Part shown: positions 1-9,884 of the stretch, piece after piece
How positions within the stretch are numbered: the stretch's first letter is position 1
How the letters are laid out: the number at the start of each line of letters is the position of its first letter
Source: Thiomicrorhabdus xiamenensis
GTDB taxonomy: Bacteria; Pseudomonadota; Gammaproteobacteria; Thiomicrospirales; Thiomicrospiraceae
DNA: 64,000 nucleotides
Reading direction: 5' to 3'
Assembly (NCBI RefSeq): GCF_013282625.1
Contig: NZ_CP054020.1
Location: 434,001-498,000, forward strand
Translations under genes and position numbers: made by a program
Notes under the pieces: model-generated
Seen by the model: the letters and a program-made list of their open reading frames with translations, nothing else
Databases searched by the model: none
What the model was told of the DNA's origin: nothing

Positions 1-1160
1 CGCACGTAAACGTAGGTACTATCGGTCACGTTGACCATGGTAAGACAACTCTTACTGCGGCTCTAACAATCGTACAAGGTAAAAAATTCGGTGGTGAAGC
101 GAAAGACTACAGCGCGATCGATAACGCTCCTGAAGAGCGTGAGCGTGGTATCACCATCTCAACTGCACACGTTGAGTATGAGTCAGAAACTCGTCACTAT
201 GCGCACGTAGACTGCCCAGGTCACGCTGACTATGTTAAAAACATGATCACTGGTGCGGCACAGATGGATGGTGCGATCCTAGTATGTTCTGCAGCGGATG
301 GCCCAATGCCACAGACTCGTGAGCACATCCTTCTGTCACGTCAGGTAGGTGTACCATACATCGTTGTTTACCTAAACAAAGCTGACATGGTTGATGATGA
401 AGAGCTTATGGAACTTGTTGAAATGGAAGTTCGTGAGCTTCTAGACGAGTACGAATTCCCAGGTGATGATACTCCAGTTATCATGGGTTCTGCGCTTAAA
501 GCAATCGAAGGCGATCAGTCTGAAATCGGTGAGCCATCTATCGCACGTCTAATCGAAGCGCTAGATACTTACATTCCAGAGCCTACTCGTGAAACTGACA
601 AGCCGTTCCTGATGCCAGTAGAAGATATCTTCTCAATCCAGGGTCGTGGTACAGTTGCGACTGGTCGTGTTGAGACTGGTATCATCAAAGTTGGTGAAGA
701 GATCGAGATCGTTGGTATTCGTCCAACTCAGGTAACTACAGTTACTGGTGTTGAGATGTTCCGTAAGCTTCTAGATCAAGGTGAAGCAGGTGATAACGTT
801 GGTATCCTACTACGTGGTACTAAGCGTGAAGACATCGAGCGTGGTCAGGTACTAGCACACAAAGGTACTGTAAACCCACACACCAAGTTCGAAGCGGAAG
901 TATATGTACTTTCAAAAGATGAAGGTGGACGTCACACTCCATTCTTCAATGGTTACCGTCCACAGTTCTATTTCCGTACAACTGACGTAACTGGTGCTTG
1001 TGAGCTACCAGCAGGTACAGAAATGGTAATGCCAGGTGATAACGTACAGATGACTGTTGAACTAATCGCTCCAATCGCGATGTCTGATGGTCTACGTTTC
1101 GCTATCCGTGAAGGTGGTCGTACCGTAGGTGCAGGTGTTGTTGCTAAGATTATCGAATAA
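1..1160 (+). CDS. tuf: Elongation factor Tu, 5'-truncated by the window edge
   Basis: GTPase that delivers aminoacyl-tRNA to the ribosomal A site in the cytoplasm. The reading frame is open from base 3, and the first complete residues ([16 protein letters not shown]) carry the G1 P-loop, so only about 11 N-terminal codons are missing compared with E. coli EF-Tu. The G3 box DCPGH and the G4 box NKAD follow, then the two beta-barrel domains, ending in [10 protein letters not shown]. Placement just before rpsJ is the usual position of a tuf copy, and the gene has its own terminator. Codon use is strongly biased (CGT, GGT, CTA), as expected for high expression. The identity is not in doubt; only the start is unseen. 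Confidence 0.98.
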   Translation, partial: HVNVGTIGHVDHGKTTLTAALTIVQGKKFGGEAKDYSAIDNAPEERERGITISTAHVEYESETRHYAHVDCPGHADYVKNMITGAAQMDGAILVCSAADGPMPQTREHILLSRQVGVPYIVVYLNKADMVDDEELMELVEMEVRELLDEYEFPGDDTPVIMGSALKAIEGDQSEIGEPSIARLIEALDTYIPEPTRETDKPFLMPVEDIFSIQGRGTVATGRVETGIIKVGEEIEIVGIRPTQVTTVTGVEMFRKLLDQGEAGDNVGILLRGTKREDIERGQVLAHKGTVNPHTKFEAEVYVLSKDEGGRHTPFFNGYRPQFYFRTTDVTGACELPAGTEMVMPGDNVQMTVELIAPIAMSDGLRFAIREGGRTVGAGVVAKIIE

Positions 1161-1185
1161 TCTTTAGATAGCATTTTCATCTAAG

Positions 1186-1216
1186 AAAAAAAGGGAGCTT
1201 CGGCTCCCTTTTTTTG
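1186..1216 (+). terminator. Intrinsic terminator of tuf
   Basis: GGGAGC (1193-1198), a TTCG tetraloop and GCTCCC (1203-1208), flanked by seven A and seven T that extend the stem. It separates tuf from the S10 operon promoter and could act in both directions. Confidence 0.92.
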
Positions 1217-1242
1217 TTTATTGTATGTGAATTGCTAAATGG

Positions 1243-1271
1243 TTGTTTTTAAAAAAAAATGCTGTTATAAT
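1243..1271 (+). promoter_or_regulatory. Sigma-70 promoter of the S10 operon
   Basis: A -35 TTGTTT (1243-1248) and a perfect -10 TATAAT (1266-1271) are separated by 17 bp. The predicted start near 1278 gives a leader of about 60 nt before rpsJ. That is much shorter than the long L4-responsive S10 leader known in E. coli. Confidence 0.85.
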
Positions 1272-1338
1272 TCGCGACCTTAGTTTGCAAGCAAATATAA
1301 CTGCTTGTTTTTCTTTTGATTAATTTGAGAGAAATTTT

Positions 1339-1650
1339 ATGGCGACTCAAAACATTCGTATTCGCTTAAAGGCTTTCGATCACCGTTTGATCGATCAGTC
1401 TGCACGTGAAATTACGGAAACGGCTAAGCGTACTGGTGCACAGGTTCGTGGTCCGATCCCAATGCCAACACGTAAAGAGCGTTTCACAGTGTTGATCTCT
1501 CCGCACGTAAACAAGGATGCACGTGATCAGTACGAACTTCGTACTCATAAACGTCTTCTAGATATCGTAGACCCAACTGATAAAACAGTTGATGCTCTTA
1601 TGAAACTAGACCTTGCTGCTGGTGTTGACGTTCAACTTGAATTGCGTTAA
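1339..1650 (+). CDS. rpsJ: 30S ribosomal protein S10
   Basis: Component of the 30S head that also acts as NusE in antitermination. The 103 residues are full length for the family and begin [15 protein letters not shown], with the conserved stretch [15 protein letters not shown] in the middle. A GAGAG ribosome site (1327-1331) sits seven bases before the ATG. It is the first gene of the S10 operon, directly behind the promoter at 1243-1271, and is followed by a 63-base gap before rplC. Confidence 0.98.
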   Translation: MATQNIRIRLKAFDHRLIDQSAREITETAKRTGAQVRGPIPMPTRKERFTVLISPHVNKDARDQYELRTHKRLLDIVDPTDKTVDALMKLDLAAGVDVQLELR

Positions 1651-1713
1651 TTAACGCGTTTGTTGGTCATCAATCGTAATGACTGACTGTTTTATAATAA
1701 TGAGGTTAATGAT

Positions 1714-2349
1714 ATGAGTATTGGTATCATTGGTAAAAAAATCGGCATGACTCGTGTGTTCAACGATGAGGGTGTTTCGACTCCGGTTACTGTTATTGAA
1801 GTAGCTCCGAATCGCATCACTCAAATCAAGACACTTGAGACTGACGGTTATTCTGCTATCCAGGTTACCACTGGTTCTGTACACGCTGGTCGTGTATCTA
1901 AGCCTGCAGCTGGTCACTTCGCTAAAGCGGGTGTTGAAGCAGGTGAAGGTCTTTGGGAATTCCGCGCTGAAGCTGCGGACATCGAAGGTCTTGAAGTTGG
2001 GTCTGAAATCACTGTCGATCGTTTCGCAGAAACTCCGGTAGTTGATGTAACTGGTACAACTAAAGGTAAGGGTTTCCAAGGTGGTATTAAACGCCACAAC
2101 TTCGGTATGCAAGATGCAACCCACGGTAACTCGCTGTCTCACCGTTCTAACGGTTCTATCGGTCAAAACCAGACTCCAGGTCGCGTTTTCAAAGGTAAGA
2201 AAATGTCTGGACACATGGGTGCTGTCCGTCAAACGACTCTGAACCTAGATTTAGTAAAAGTGGACGTCGAAAATGGTCTATTGTTGATCAAAGGCGCGGT
2301 CCCTGGTGCTAAAAACGGTACTGTCATTGTTCGTAAAGCTGTGAAGTAA
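1714..2349 (+). CDS. rplC: 50S ribosomal protein L3
   Basis: Early-assembling 50S protein near the peptidyl transferase centre. The 211 residues match the family length. The start [16 protein letters not shown] and the central loop with [12 protein letters not shown] and [17 protein letters not shown] are diagnostic; that loop contains the glutamine which PrmB methylates in E. coli. It is the second gene of the S10 operon, and rplD follows within ten bases. Confidence 0.98.
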   Translation: MSIGIIGKKIGMTRVFNDEGVSTPVTVIEVAPNRITQIKTLETDGYSAIQVTTGSVHAGRVSKPAAGHFAKAGVEAGEGLWEFRAEAADIEGLEVGSEITVDRFAETPVVDVTGTTKGKGFQGGIKRHNFGMQDATHGNSLSHRSNGSIGQNQTPGRVFKGKKMSGHMGAVRQTTLNLDLVKVDVENGLLLIKGAVPGAKNGTVIVRKAVK

Positions 2350-2359
2350 GGTGGGCACG

Positions 2360-2980
2360 ATGGATTTAAAACTAATTGAATTGGCAACTGGTAAAGAAAA
2401 CGGAACTGTTTCAGTTTCTGATGCTCTTTTCGGAGTTGACTTTAATGAAGCCTTGGTACACCAAGTTGTTACAGCGTATATGAATGCTGGACGTGCTGGT
2501 ACCAAAGGTCAAAAGAACCGTTCAGCAGTGAGCGGTGGTGGTGCGAAACCTTGGCGTCAAAAAGGGACTGGCCGTGCACGTGCCGGTACGACTCGTAGCC
2601 CGGTATGGGTTGGCGGTGGTCGTGCGTTCCCTGGCCACAATCGTGATTTTTCTCAAAAAGTTAATAAGAAAATGTATCGCGGTGCGATGCGTTCAATTAT
2701 TGCCGAGCTAAATCGTACAGGTCGCCTAATCGTTGTGGATGACTTCAAAGTTGATGCACCTAAGACAAAAGAATTCAAAGCGAAGCTTGCGCAGCTTAAT
2801 GTTTCTGATGCGCTTGTTGTAACTGAAGGCTTTGATGAGTATTTGTATCTTTCTGCACGTAACCTATATGCAGCAGACGTTTGTGATGCAGCTTCAATCG
2901 ATCCTGTAAGCCTTGTTGGTTTCCAGAATATCGTGATGACTCAAGGTGCAGTTAAGCAACTAGAGGAGCAATTAGCATGA
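2360..2980 (+). CDS. rplD: 50S ribosomal protein L4
   Basis: 50S protein lining the exit tunnel; in E. coli it also represses the S10 operon. About 206 residues, with the tunnel-loop region [16 protein letters not shown] and the motif GGGRAFPG. I chose ATG 2360 because AAGGTG lies six to seven bases upstream and the family starts at this level. An in-frame GTG at 2351 would add three residues (MGT) and seems less likely. The stop overlaps the rplW start (ATGA), implying translational coupling. No E. coli-like L4 target leader was seen upstream of rpsJ. Confidence 0.96.
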   Translation: MDLKLIELATGKENGTVSVSDALFGVDFNEALVHQVVTAYMNAGRAGTKGQKNRSAVSGGGAKPWRQKGTGRARAGTTRSPVWVGGGRAFPGHNRDFSQKVNKKMYRGAMRSIIAELNRTGRLIVVDDFKVDAPKTKEFKAKLAQLNVSDALVVTEGFDEYLYLSARNLYAADVCDAASIDPVSLVGFQNIVMTQGAVKQLEEQLA

Positions 2981-3273
2981 ACCAAGAACGTATTCTAAGT
3001 GTATTGCTAGCACCACACGTTTCTGAAAAAGCTGCAGTTATGGCAGATTCATCAGAGCAGTATGTGTTCAAAGTTGTACCTGGTGCAACTAAACCAGAAG
3101 TTAAAGCAGCTGTCGAAACCCTTTTCGGTGTCAAAGTGCAGTCTGTGAACATGATTAACATTAATGGTAAGCGCAAAGTATTCAAAGGCCGTGCTGGTAA
3201 GCGTAATGGTGTGCGTAAAGCAATCGTTCGTCTTGCTGAAGGTCAAGAAATCGACTTTGCGGCTGCTGAGTAA
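2977..3273 (+). CDS. rplW: 50S ribosomal protein L23
   Basis: 50S protein at the tunnel exit, the docking site for trigger factor and SRP. The 98 residues show the typical N-terminal motif [10 protein letters not shown], the basic tail [20 protein letters not shown], and an acidic end. The start overlaps the rplD stop by four bases, and rplB follows 11 bases after the stop. Family length is normal. Confidence 0.97.
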   Translation: MNQERILSVLLAPHVSEKAAVMADSSEQYVFKVVPGATKPEVKAAVETLFGVKVQSVNMININGKRKVFKGRAGKRNGVRKAIVRLAEGQEIDFAAAE

Positions 3274-3284
3274 GGAGTTCAAAG

Positions 3285-4115
3285 ATGGCAATTGTTAAAA
3301 AGTCTAAACCGACTTCTCCAGGTCGCCGCTTTGTAGTAAGCGTAGTTGAGCCTACTTTGCATAAAGGTAAACCACACGCAGCCTTACTAGAGAAGAAATC
3401 TAAGTCTGGTGGTCGTAACGGTAACGGTCGTATCACAGTACGTCACCAAGGTGGTGGTCATAAACAGCACTACCGTATGGTTGACTTCAAACGCGATAAA
3501 GTAGGAGTTCCTGCAACTGTAGAGCGTCTTGAATATGATCCAAACCGTTCAGCACACATTGCATTGCTTAAATATGCTGATGGCGCGCGCGCTTACATCC
3601 TTGCAGCTAAAAACATGCAGGCAGGTGACGTAGTTGAGTCTGGTGACCATGTTGCAATCAAAGCTGGTAACAGCCTGCCACTTCGCAATATCCCGGTTGG
3701 AACAATTGTTCACAACGTAGAGATGCGTCCTGGTAAAGGTGGTCAGATTGCTCGTTCAGCAGGTGCTTTCGTATCGATCGCTGGTAAAGACGGAGCTTAT
3801 GTTCTAGTTCGTCTACGTTCTGGTGAAATGCGTAAGATCCACCAGGAATGTCGTGCGACAATCGGTGAAGTTGGTAACTCTGAGCACAGTCTTCGTAAAC
3901 TAGGTAAGGCTGGTGCTAAGCGCTGGCGTGGTGTTCGTCCTACCGTTCGTGGTGTGGCGATGAACCCTGTTGACCACCCGCACGGTGGTGGTGAGGGTCG
4001 TACTTCCGGTGGTCGTAACCCTGTTACTCCATGGGGTGTTCCGACTAAAGGTAAGAAGACTCGTAGCAACAAGCGTACTGACAACATGATCGTACGCCGT
4101 CGTCACAATAAGTAA
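3285..4115 (+). CDS. rplB: 50S ribosomal protein L2
   Basis: Core 50S protein needed for subunit association and peptidyl transfer. The 276 residues end with the hallmark C-terminal region [18 protein letters not shown], which carries the conserved histidine, then [20 protein letters not shown]. The ribosome site AAGGAG (3272-3277) precedes ATG 3285. It is the fifth gene of the S10 cluster in the standard order. Confidence 0.98.
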   Translation: MAIVKKSKPTSPGRRFVVSVVEPTLHKGKPHAALLEKKSKSGGRNGNGRITVRHQGGGHKQHYRMVDFKRDKVGVPATVERLEYDPNRSAHIALLKYADGARAYILAAKNMQAGDVVESGDHVAIKAGNSLPLRNIPVGTIVHNVEMRPGKGGQIARSAGAFVSIAGKDGAYVLVRLRSGEMRKIHQECRATIGEVGNSEHSLRKLGKAGAKRWRGVRPTVRGVAMNPVDHPHGGGEGRTSGGRNPVTPWGVPTKGKKTRSNKRTDNMIVRRRHNK

Positions 4116-4130
4116 TAAGGAAGGACACTG

Positions 4131-4406
4131 ATGCCACGTTCAGTTAAAAAAGGACCTTTTGTTGATCACCACCTTTATAAGAAGGTGGTAGAGGCACAAG
4201 AATCTGGTAATAAGCGTCCAATCAAAACCTGGTCAAGACGTTCAATGATCTTGCCTGAAATGATTGGTCTGACTATCGCAGTTCACAACGGTAAAGAGCA
4301 TATTCCGGTTTTCGTTTCTGAAAACATGGTTGGCCACAAACTGGGTGAATTCTCAATGACACGTTACTACCGCGGCCACGCTGCGGATAAGAAAGCGAAA
4401 CGCTAA
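4131..4406 (+). CDS. rpsS: 30S ribosomal protein S19
   Basis: 30S head protein near the A-site finger and the S13 interface. The 91 residues include [25 protein letters not shown] and the C-terminal [18 protein letters not shown], all hallmarks of the family. Preceded by AAGGA and followed 12 bases later by rplV. Normal length. Confidence 0.97.
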   Translation: MPRSVKKGPFVDHHLYKKVVEAQESGNKRPIKTWSRRSMILPEMIGLTIAVHNGKEHIPVFVSENMVGHKLGEFSMTRYYRGHAADKKAKR

Positions 4407-4418
4407 TAGGAGTTGGTC

Positions 4419-4751
4419 ATGCAAGTAAGTGCTACACATAAATTTGCGCGTATCTCTCCACAAAAAGCGCGTTTGGTCGCTGACTTAATCCGTGGGAAGA
4501 ACGTAGAGCAAGCGGTTAATATCCTTGCGTTCAGCGATAAAAAAGCTGCAGACCTGTTCAAAAAAGTTTTGAACTCTGCGATTGCTAACGCTGAGAACAA
4601 TAACGGTATGGATATCGACGAGCTGACAGTTACTGCAGCTTTCGTTAACGAAGGCCCTATCATGAAGCGTATGCGCGCTCGTGCGAAAGGTCGTGGTAAC
4701 CGTATCTTGAAACGCACTAGTCACCTAACCGTGACAGTCGGCGATAAATAA
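4419..4751 (+). CDS. rplV: 50S ribosomal protein L22
   Basis: 50S protein whose beta-hairpin lines the exit tunnel, a known site of macrolide-resistance changes. I use ATG 4419, giving 110 residues starting [19 protein letters not shown], because AGGAG (4408-4412) is well placed. An in-frame TTG at 4413 would add two residues. The C-terminal hairpin region [21 protein letters not shown] is present and looks wild type in form. Confidence 0.96.
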   Translation: MQVSATHKFARISPQKARLVADLIRGKNVEQAVNILAFSDKKAADLFKKVLNSAIANAENNNGMDIDELTVTAAFVNEGPIMKRMRARAKGRGNRILKRTSHLTVTVGDK

Positions 4752-4762
4752 GGAGAATCAGA

Positions 4763-5440
4763 ATGGGTCAAAAAGTAAATCCGGTCGGGATTCGTCTTGG
4801 TATTACTAGAGATTGGAATGCTCGCTGGTATGCGAACAGCAAAAACTATTCTGATTTCTTGGTGAGCGATCTTGAGATTCGTAACGAACTTAACAAGAAA
4901 CTAGCTCACGCTTCCGTTTCTCGAATCAATATCGAGCGCGTCGCTAATGGTATCCGTATTACGGTTCACACAGCGCGTCCTGGTGTTGTTATCGGTAAAA
5001 AAGGTGAAGATATTGAGAAGTTGAAGCAGTCTCTTACTGCAATGACTGGTATGCCAGTTAACATCAATATCGAAGAGATCAAGAAGCCTGAGCTTGATGC
5101 GAAGCTAGTTGCTGAGTCAATTGCACAGCAGCTTGAAAAGCGTATTCAGTTCCGTCGTGCCATGAAACGTGCTGTAGGTAATGCAATGCGTCTTGGTGCT
5201 GAAGGGATTAAAGTAACGGTTTCCGGTCGTCTTAACGGTGCGGATATCGCCCGTGCGGAATGGTATCGTGAAGGTCGTGTACCGCTTCACACTTTCCGTG
5301 CTGACATTGATTATGCAACTTTCGAAGCTGATACTACCTACGGTAAGATCGGTGTTAAAGTTTGGATTTTCAAAGGCGAGAAGCTAGGTAAGCTTGCTCT
5401 AGAGAATAACTCATCTAAGGGCAAAAAAGGCCGTAAATAA
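4763..5440 (+). CDS. rpsC: 30S ribosomal protein S3
   Basis: 30S protein at the mRNA entry channel with helicase activity. The 225 residues carry an N-terminal KH domain with the GxxG loop in [14 protein letters not shown], and the C-terminal domain with [14 protein letters not shown]. The start [14 protein letters not shown] is canonical, preceded by AAGGAG. It sits between rplV and rplP in standard order. Confidence 0.98.
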   Translation: MGQKVNPVGIRLGITRDWNARWYANSKNYSDFLVSDLEIRNELNKKLAHASVSRINIERVANGIRITVHTARPGVVIGKKGEDIEKLKQSLTAMTGMPVNINIEEIKKPELDAKLVAESIAQQLEKRIQFRRAMKRAVGNAMRLGAEGIKVTVSGRLNGADIARAEWYREGRVPLHTFRADIDYATFEADTTYGKIGVKVWIFKGEKLGKLALENNSSKGKKGRK

Positions 5441-5454
5441 AAGGATAACTCACT

Positions 5455-5868
5455 ATGTTAATGCCTAAGCGTACAAAATTTAGAAAAGTACAAAAAGGTC
5501 GTAACCGTGGTCTAGCGCAAGCTGGTAACAAAGTTAGCTTTGGTGATTTCGGTCTTAAGGCTCTAGAGCGCGGTCGTATGACTTCACGTCAAATCGAAGC
5601 AGGTCGTCGTGTGATGACTCGTCACGTAAAACGTGGCGCTAAGATTTGGATTCGTGTTTTCCCTGATAAACCAATTACCAACAAGCCACTTGAAGTTCGT
5701 ATGGGTAAAGGTAAAGGTTCTGTTGAATACTGGGTTGCTCAGATTCAACCAGGACGTATCCTATTTGAAATGCAAGGTGTTGATGAAAAGCTGGCTCGCG
5801 AAGCATTTGAACTTGCTGCCGCTAAGCTGCCTTTCAAAACAACTGTTGTAACTAGAACGGTGATGTAA
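5455..5868 (+). CDS. rplP: 50S ribosomal protein L16
   Basis: 50S protein at the A-site tRNA elbow. The 137 residues starting [19 protein letters not shown] match the family length and start, so the first ATG is preferred to the second (5461). Conserved [13 protein letters not shown] and [13 protein letters not shown] are present, with the arginine that is hydroxylated by RoxA in some bacteria. It ends one base before the rpmC start codon. Confidence 0.97.
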   Translation: MLMPKRTKFRKVQKGRNRGLAQAGNKVSFGDFGLKALERGRMTSRQIEAGRRVMTRHVKRGAKIWIRVFPDKPITNKPLEVRMGKGKGSVEYWVAQIQPGRILFEMQGVDEKLAREAFELAAAKLPFKTTVVTRTVM

Positions 5869-5869
5869 G

Positions 5870-6061
5870 ATGACTGCGAAAGAATTAAACGAAAAATCAG
5901 TTGAAGAACTTCGTAACGAGTTGCTTGAACTTCGTAAAGAGCAATTCAACTTGAGAATGCAACATTCAACTGGTCAGTTATCAAACTCTGCAGCGCTTAA
6001 GAACGTTCGTCGTTCTATCGCTCGAGTTAAAACCATCATTCGTCAAAAAGTGAGTAAGTAA
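5870..6061 (+). CDS. rpmC: 50S ribosomal protein L29
   Basis: Small helical 50S protein beside L23 at the tunnel exit. Its 63 residues form two long helices ([20 protein letters not shown] and [19 protein letters not shown]). The start codon lies one base after the rplP stop and the stop one base before rpsQ, so translation is probably coupled. Length and sequence are typical. Confidence 0.96.
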   Translation: MTAKELNEKSVEELRNELLELRKEQFNLRMQHSTGQLSNSAALKNVRRSIARVKTIIRQKVSK

Positions 6062-6062
6062 G

Positions 6063-6323
6063 ATGGCTGATCAAAAGAAAGCACGTACTATTCAAGGTGT
6101 TGTTGAAAGTAATGGTATGCAGGACTCTATTGTTGTTCGCGTTAACCGTTTCATCAAACACCCTAAGTATAAAAAATTCGTTAAGAAATCTACTAAGATC
6201 ATGGCTCATGATTCTGAGAACGCAGCTAGCGTAGGTGATACAGTTACAATTAAAGAAACTGCACCAATCTCAAAAAACAAGTCATGGACTTTAGTTAGCA
6301 TTGACGAAAAAGCGAAAATTTAA
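6063..6323 (+). CDS. rpsQ: 30S ribosomal protein S17
   Basis: OB-fold primary 16S rRNA binder. The 86 residues contain the motif QDSIVVRVNRFIKHPKYKKF and ISKNKSWTLVSI near the end. It is the last gene of the S10 half of the cluster; a 150-base gap with a promoter and a large hairpin separates it from rplN. Confidence 0.96.
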   Translation: MADQKKARTIQGVVESNGMQDSIVVRVNRFIKHPKYKKFVKKSTKIMAHDSENAASVGDTVTIKETAPISKNKSWTLVSIDEKAKI

Positions 6324-6350
6324 TTTTCACTAGCAATTGTGTGAATTAGT

Positions 6351-6359
6351 TGATATAAT
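6351..6359 (+). promoter_or_regulatory. Extended -10 promoter of the spc (rplN) operon
   Basis: TGATATAAT fits the extended -10 pattern TGnTATAAT. No convincing -35 lies 16-18 bp upstream, which such promoters often do without. Transcription would start near 6366 and pass through the hairpin that follows. E. coli also has a promoter here, in front of rplN. Confidence 0.7.
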
Positions 6360-6376
6360 TCGCGCAATTTTCAAAT

Positions 6377-6434
6377 GCCACCTTAAAGTTGCAAGCCGAA
6401 AATAACTTCGGGACTGCACTTTTCGGTGGTTTTT
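6377..6434 (+). promoter_or_regulatory. Three-tier leader hairpin with U-run, attenuator-like, before rplN
   Basis: The outer stem CCACC (6378-6382) pairs with GGTGG (6425-6429). The middle stem AAAGTTGCA (6385-6393) pairs with TGCACTTT (6415-6422), with one bulged T. The inner stem CCGAA (6396-6400) pairs with TTCGG (6407-6411). Five T follow directly (6430-6434). It is transcribed from the promoter at 6351-6359 and from S10 read-through, and ends about 40 bases before rplN. It may work as an attenuator, a processing site or a protein-binding leader; which one is not visible. Confidence 0.65.
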
Positions 6435-6473
6435 GTGCTACTTGTAATTTTTATTTATGGATGGAGTCCCACC

Positions 6474-6842
6474 ATGATTCAGATGCAAACAGTGCTTGAC
6501 GTAGCTGATAACAGCGGAGCACGCCGCGTCCAATGTATTAAAGTGTTAGGCGGTTCACACCGTCGTTACGCTAATGTTGGTGACGTGATCAAAGTGAGTG
6601 TTAAAGAAGCTGCACCACGTGGAAAAGTGAAGAAAGGTGATGTTTACAACGCGGTTGTAGTTCGTACTGCAAGCGGTGTTCGTCGTCCAGATGGTTCTAA
6701 GATCAAGTTTGATGGTAACGCTGCCGTTATCCTGAACGCTAAACACGAACCAATTGGTACACGTATCTTCGGCCCAGTAACTCGTGAGCTTCGTAACGAC
6801 AAGTTTATGAAAATTGTTTCATTAGCTCCTGAAGTTCTATAA
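6474..6842 (+). CDS. rplN: 50S ribosomal protein L14
   Basis: 50S protein at the 30S interface and the binding site of the silencing factor RsfS. ATG 6474 gives 122 residues ([15 protein letters not shown]), the exact family length, with GGAG (6463-6466) seven bases upstream. An in-frame extension back to 6426 encodes a hydrophobic stretch unlike L14 and overlaps the leader hairpin, so I reject it. The ending [17 protein letters not shown] is canonical. First gene of the spc operon. Confidence 0.97.
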   Translation: MIQMQTVLDVADNSGARRVQCIKVLGGSHRRYANVGDVIKVSVKEAAPRGKVKKGDVYNAVVVRTASGVRRPDGSKIKFDGNAAVILNAKHEPIGTRIFGPVTRELRNDKFMKIVSLAPEVL

Positions 6843-6852
6843 GGAAGAAATA

Positions 6853-7167
6853 ATGAATCGTTTAAGAAAAGGTGACGAGGTAATCGTCCTAGCCGGTAAA
6901 GACAAAGGAAAGCGTGGTTCGATTTCTTCTGTTATGGCTAACGGTAAAGTTTTAGTAGATGGTATTAACTTGGTTAAGAAGCACACTAAGGGTAACCCTA
7001 TGACTGGTGCACAAGGTGGTATCGTTTCTAAGGAAATGCCAATTGATGCTTCGAATGTGGCTCTTGTAAATCCTGAAACCAACAAAGCTGACAAAGTTGG
7101 CGTCCGTGTTGAAGGTGATGCGAAGATCCGCTTCTTTAAATCTACTGGTAAAGCGGTTGACGCTTAA
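6853..7167 (+). CDS. rplX: 50S ribosomal protein L24
   Basis: 50S assembly-initiator protein. The 104 residues start with a KOW motif ([18 protein letters not shown]) and continue with the conserved INLVKKHTK and [10 protein letters not shown] segments. AAGGAAG precedes the ATG, and rplE follows 14 bases after the stop. Normal length. Confidence 0.97.
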   Translation: MNRLRKGDEVIVLAGKDKGKRGSISSVMANGKVLVDGINLVKKHTKGNPMTGAQGGIVSKEMPIDASNVALVNPETNKADKVGVRVEGDAKIRFFKSTGKAVDA

Positions 7168-7181
7168 TAAAGGGTAGAGAA

Positions 7182-7721
7182 ATGGCAAGATTACAATCAT
7201 TCTACAAAGAGCAAGTTGTTCCTAAGTTGATGGAGCAGTTTGGTTACAAATCTCCGATGCAGGTTCCTAAGCTGCAAAAAATCACCATCAACATGGGTGT
7301 TGGTGATGCAATCGGTGATAAGAAAGTTTTGGACAATGCGGTTGCCGATATGGAAGCAATTGCAGGTCAGAAAGCAGTACGTACTCTAGCGCGTAAGTCT
7401 GTTGCGAGCTTTAAAGTACGTGACGGTTATCCACTGGGTTGTAAAGTAACTCTTCGCGGTGAGCGTATGTATGAGTTTCTTGACCGTCTAGTCAACATCG
7501 CTCTACCTCGCGTACGTGACTTCCGTGGTGTTAACGCGAAAGCTTTCGATGGTCGCGGAAACTATAACCTAGGCCTTAAAGAGCAAATCATTTTCCCTGA
7601 AATCGAGTTTGAAAAAGTTGACAAGATCCGTGGTATGGATATCAACTTCGCGACTTCTGCGCAAACTAACGATGAAGCGAAAGCTCTTTTAGAAGCCTTC
7701 AATTTCCCATTCAAGAAATAA
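7182..7721 (+). CDS. rplE: 50S ribosomal protein L5
   Basis: 5S rRNA-binding 50S protein contacting the P-site tRNA. The 179 residues include [25 protein letters not shown] and the [18 protein letters not shown] signature. In E. coli the start of this gene is the S8 translational operator; I could not confirm a matching helix by eye here. Standard position between rplX and rpsN. Confidence 0.97.
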   Translation: MARLQSFYKEQVVPKLMEQFGYKSPMQVPKLQKITINMGVGDAIGDKKVLDNAVADMEAIAGQKAVRTLARKSVASFKVRDGYPLGCKVTLRGERMYEFLDRLVNIALPRVRDFRGVNAKAFDGRGNYNLGLKEQIIFPEIEFEKVDKIRGMDINFATSAQTNDEAKALLEAFNFPFKK

Positions 7722-7733
7722 GAGGATCTTCTA

Positions 7734-8039
7734 ATGGCTAAGTTGTCAATGATTGCTCGTGAAACAAAACGCACAAAGCTAGTTGCAAAATATGCAGCTA
7801 AGCGCGCTGAGCTAAAAGCAATCATCGCAAATCCTGAAACAGATTTCGATGATCGTATGGATGCAGTTGATGCGCTAAATAAGTTGCCACGTGATGCGTC
7901 TCCAGTTCGTCAGCAGCGTCGCTGCCGTATTACTGGCCGTCCACACGGTGTTTATAGAAAATTTGGTCTATCACGTAATATGCTTCGTCAAATGACGATG
8001 CAAGGTGATGTTCCAGGATTAAGAAAAGCTAGTTGGTAA
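7734..8039 (+). CDS. rpsN: 30S ribosomal protein S14, zinc-independent long form
   Basis: 30S head protein. The 101 residues have only one cysteine (in [11 protein letters not shown]), so the CxxC zinc pair of the short form is absent; this is the long C-minus type common in gammaproteobacteria. The C-terminal [21 protein letters not shown] is typical. It overlaps nothing and is spaced 12 bases from both neighbours. Confidence 0.97.
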   Translation: MAKLSMIARETKRTKLVAKYAAKRAELKAIIANPETDFDDRMDAVDALNKLPRDASPVRQQRRCRITGRPHGVYRKFGLSRNMLRQMTMQGDVPGLRKASW

Positions 8040-8051
8040 GGATAAATATCT

Positions 8052-8447
8052 ATGAGTATGTCTGATCCAATCGCTGATATGTTAACACGTATCCGTAACG
8101 GCCAAATGGCTGGTCACGCTAACGTGGTTATGCCTTCTTCAAAAGTTAAAGCAGCAGTTGCTAAAGTACTTAACGACGAAGGTTATATTTCATCTTTCAG
8201 CATTAATGAGAACAATGGTAAATCTGAATTGTCAATCGATCTTAAATATTTCGAGGGCAAACCAGTAATTGAAATGGTTAAACGTGTAAGCCGTCCAGGT
8301 CTTCGTGTTTACAAAAACAAAGATGAGTTACCAAAAGTCATCGGCGGTCTAGGTATCGCTGTAATTTCAACCTCAAAAGGTATTATGACTGACCACCAGG
8401 CACGTGCTGCCGGGATCGGTGGTGAAGTTGTTTGCTACGTAGCATAA
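8052..8447 (+). CDS. rpsH: 30S ribosomal protein S8
   Basis: Central-domain 16S rRNA binder; in E. coli it autoregulates the spc operon. The 131 residues begin [18 protein letters not shown], matching the E. coli start, so the first ATG (8052) rather than 8058 is used. The C-terminal signature [20 protein letters not shown] and the final CYVA are present. Confidence 0.97.
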   Translation: MSMSDPIADMLTRIRNGQMAGHANVVMPSSKVKAAVAKVLNDEGYISSFSINENNGKSELSIDLKYFEGKPVIEMVKRVSRPGLRVYKNKDELPKVIGGLGIAVISTSKGIMTDHQARAAGIGGEVVCYVA

Positions 8448-8459
8448 GGAATCTGAATT

Positions 8460-8993
8460 ATGTCTAGAATTGCAAAGGCTCCTGTTACTGTACCTGCTGG
8501 CGTTGAAGTTAAAGTAGAAGGTAACACTGTCACTGTTAAAGGATCTAAAGATTCTTTGACTCAAACTTTTAATGAAGCTGTTTTGGTTTCTGTTGAAGAC
8601 GGACAAGTGATCTGTCAGCCTAAAGAAGGTGTTGTTAAGGGTTGGGCGCAGGCTGGTACTGCTCGTTCAATCATCAACAACATGGTTCAAGGTGTTACAG
8701 AAGGTTTTGAGAAGCGTCTTGAGTTGGTTGGTGTTGGTTACCGTGCAAAAGCTGCCGGTAAAGTACTTAACTTGACTCTTGGTTTCTCACACCCTGTTGA
8801 TCATGAGATCCCAGAAGGAATTACGATTGAAACTCCTTCTCAAACTGAAATCGTTGTAAAAGGTGCGAACAAGCAAGTTGTAGGTCAAGTTGCTGCTGAA
8901 ATTCGCGGCTACCGTCCACCTGAGCCATATAAAGGTAAAGGTGTTAAGTATGCTGGTGAGCGCATTTTACGTAAAGAAGCTAAGAAGAAATAA
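8460..8993 (+). CDS. rplF: 50S ribosomal protein L6
   Basis: 50S protein near the GTPase-associated centre. The 177 residues form two repeated domains and end with the signature [21 protein letters not shown]. Start [17 protein letters not shown] is canonical, with AAGGAA upstream. Standard position after rpsH. Confidence 0.97.
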   Translation: MSRIAKAPVTVPAGVEVKVEGNTVTVKGSKDSLTQTFNEAVLVSVEDGQVICQPKEGVVKGWAQAGTARSIINNMVQGVTEGFEKRLELVGVGYRAKAAGKVLNLTLGFSHPVDHEIPEGITIETPSQTEIVVKGANKQVVGQVAAEIRGYRPPEPYKGKGVKYAGERILRKEAKKK

Positions 8994-9007
8994 GGCTGGA
9001 AGTAAGT

Positions 9008-9361
9008 ATGGATAAGAAATCAGCCCGTCTTCGTAGAGCGAAGAAAACACGTGCAAAAATCTCAGAATTGAAAATGGCGCGTCTGTGTGTACACCGTACT
9101 TCACAGCATATCTATGCACAAGTCATTTCAGCTGATGGTCAACAGGTTGTTGCTTCTAGCTCTACTGTACAAGCGGACGTTAAATCAGAAATTAGCAATG
9201 GTTCTAACAAGTCGGCTGCAGCTGTTGTTGGTAAGGCTATTGCTGAAAAAGCCAAAGCTGCTGGTGTAACCAAGGTTGCATTTGATCGTTCAGGTTTCAA
9301 ATACCACGGTCGTATTCAACAGTTAGCTGAATCAGCCCGTGAAAACGGTCTTGAATTTTAA
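9008..9361 (+). CDS. rplR: 50S ribosomal protein L18
   Basis: 5S rRNA-binding 50S protein. The 117 residues have the basic N-terminus [18 protein letters not shown], the [13 protein letters not shown] strand and the C-terminal [19 protein letters not shown] signature. AAGTAAGT lies close to the ATG, and rpsE follows 12 bases after the stop. Confidence 0.97.
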   Translation: MDKKSARLRRAKKTRAKISELKMARLCVHRTSQHIYAQVISADGQQVVASSSTVQADVKSEISNGSNKSAAAVVGKAIAEKAKAAGVTKVAFDRSGFKYHGRIQQLAESARENGLEF

Positions 9362-9373
9362 AGGAAGGAAAAT

Positions 9374-9883
9374 ATGTCTTCACATGAATTACAAGACGGC
9401 CAAGATGCTTTGATCGAAAAACTAGTGGGCATTCGTCGTGTTGCTAAAGTTGTTAAGGGTGGTCGTATTTTTTCGTTCTCCGCTCTTGCAGTTGTTGGTG
9501 ACGGCGAAGGTAAAGTAGGCTACGGTAGTGGTAAAGCGAACGAAGTACCTGTTGCAATCAAAAAAGCAATGGAAAAAGCTCGTCGTAACATGAGATCTGT
9601 TTCACTTAAAGACGGAACTATTCAGTATCCTATCAACTACAAGCAAGGTGCTGCGAACATCGTAATGCTACCTGCTTCTGAAGGTACTGGGGTTATCGCC
9701 GGTGGTGCAATGCGTGCGGTTCTTGAAGCAGCAGGTGTTCACAACGTACTTTGTAAGTGTGTTGGTACCACTCGCCCGGTAAACGTAGTACGTTCTACTG
9801 TTAACGCACTGACTTCTATCAGCAGCCCAGAAATGATCGCTGCAAAACGTGGTAAGTCAGTTGAAGAAATCGTAGGTGAGTAA
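9374..9883 (+). CDS. rpsE: 30S ribosomal protein S5
   Basis: 30S protein at the mRNA entry site; its mutations affect accuracy and spectinomycin response. The 169 residues contain the double-stranded RNA-binding motif with [22 protein letters not shown] and the C-terminal fold with [18 protein letters not shown]. Preceded by AAGGAAGG. The stop lies one base before the rpmD ATG. Confidence 0.97.
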   Translation: MSSHELQDGQDALIEKLVGIRRVAKVVKGGRIFSFSALAVVGDGEGKVGYGSGKANEVPVAIKKAMEKARRNMRSVSLKDGTIQYPINYKQGAANIVMLPASEGTGVIAGGAMRAVLEAAGVHNVLCKCVGTTRPVNVVRSTVNALTSISSPEMIAAKRGKSVEEIVGE

Positions 9884-9884
9884 G

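Noticed and set aside
1651-2232. 193-codon minus-strand frame opposite rplC
   Set aside because: Antisense shadow of a highly biased ribosomal protein gene; composition is not that of a normal protein.
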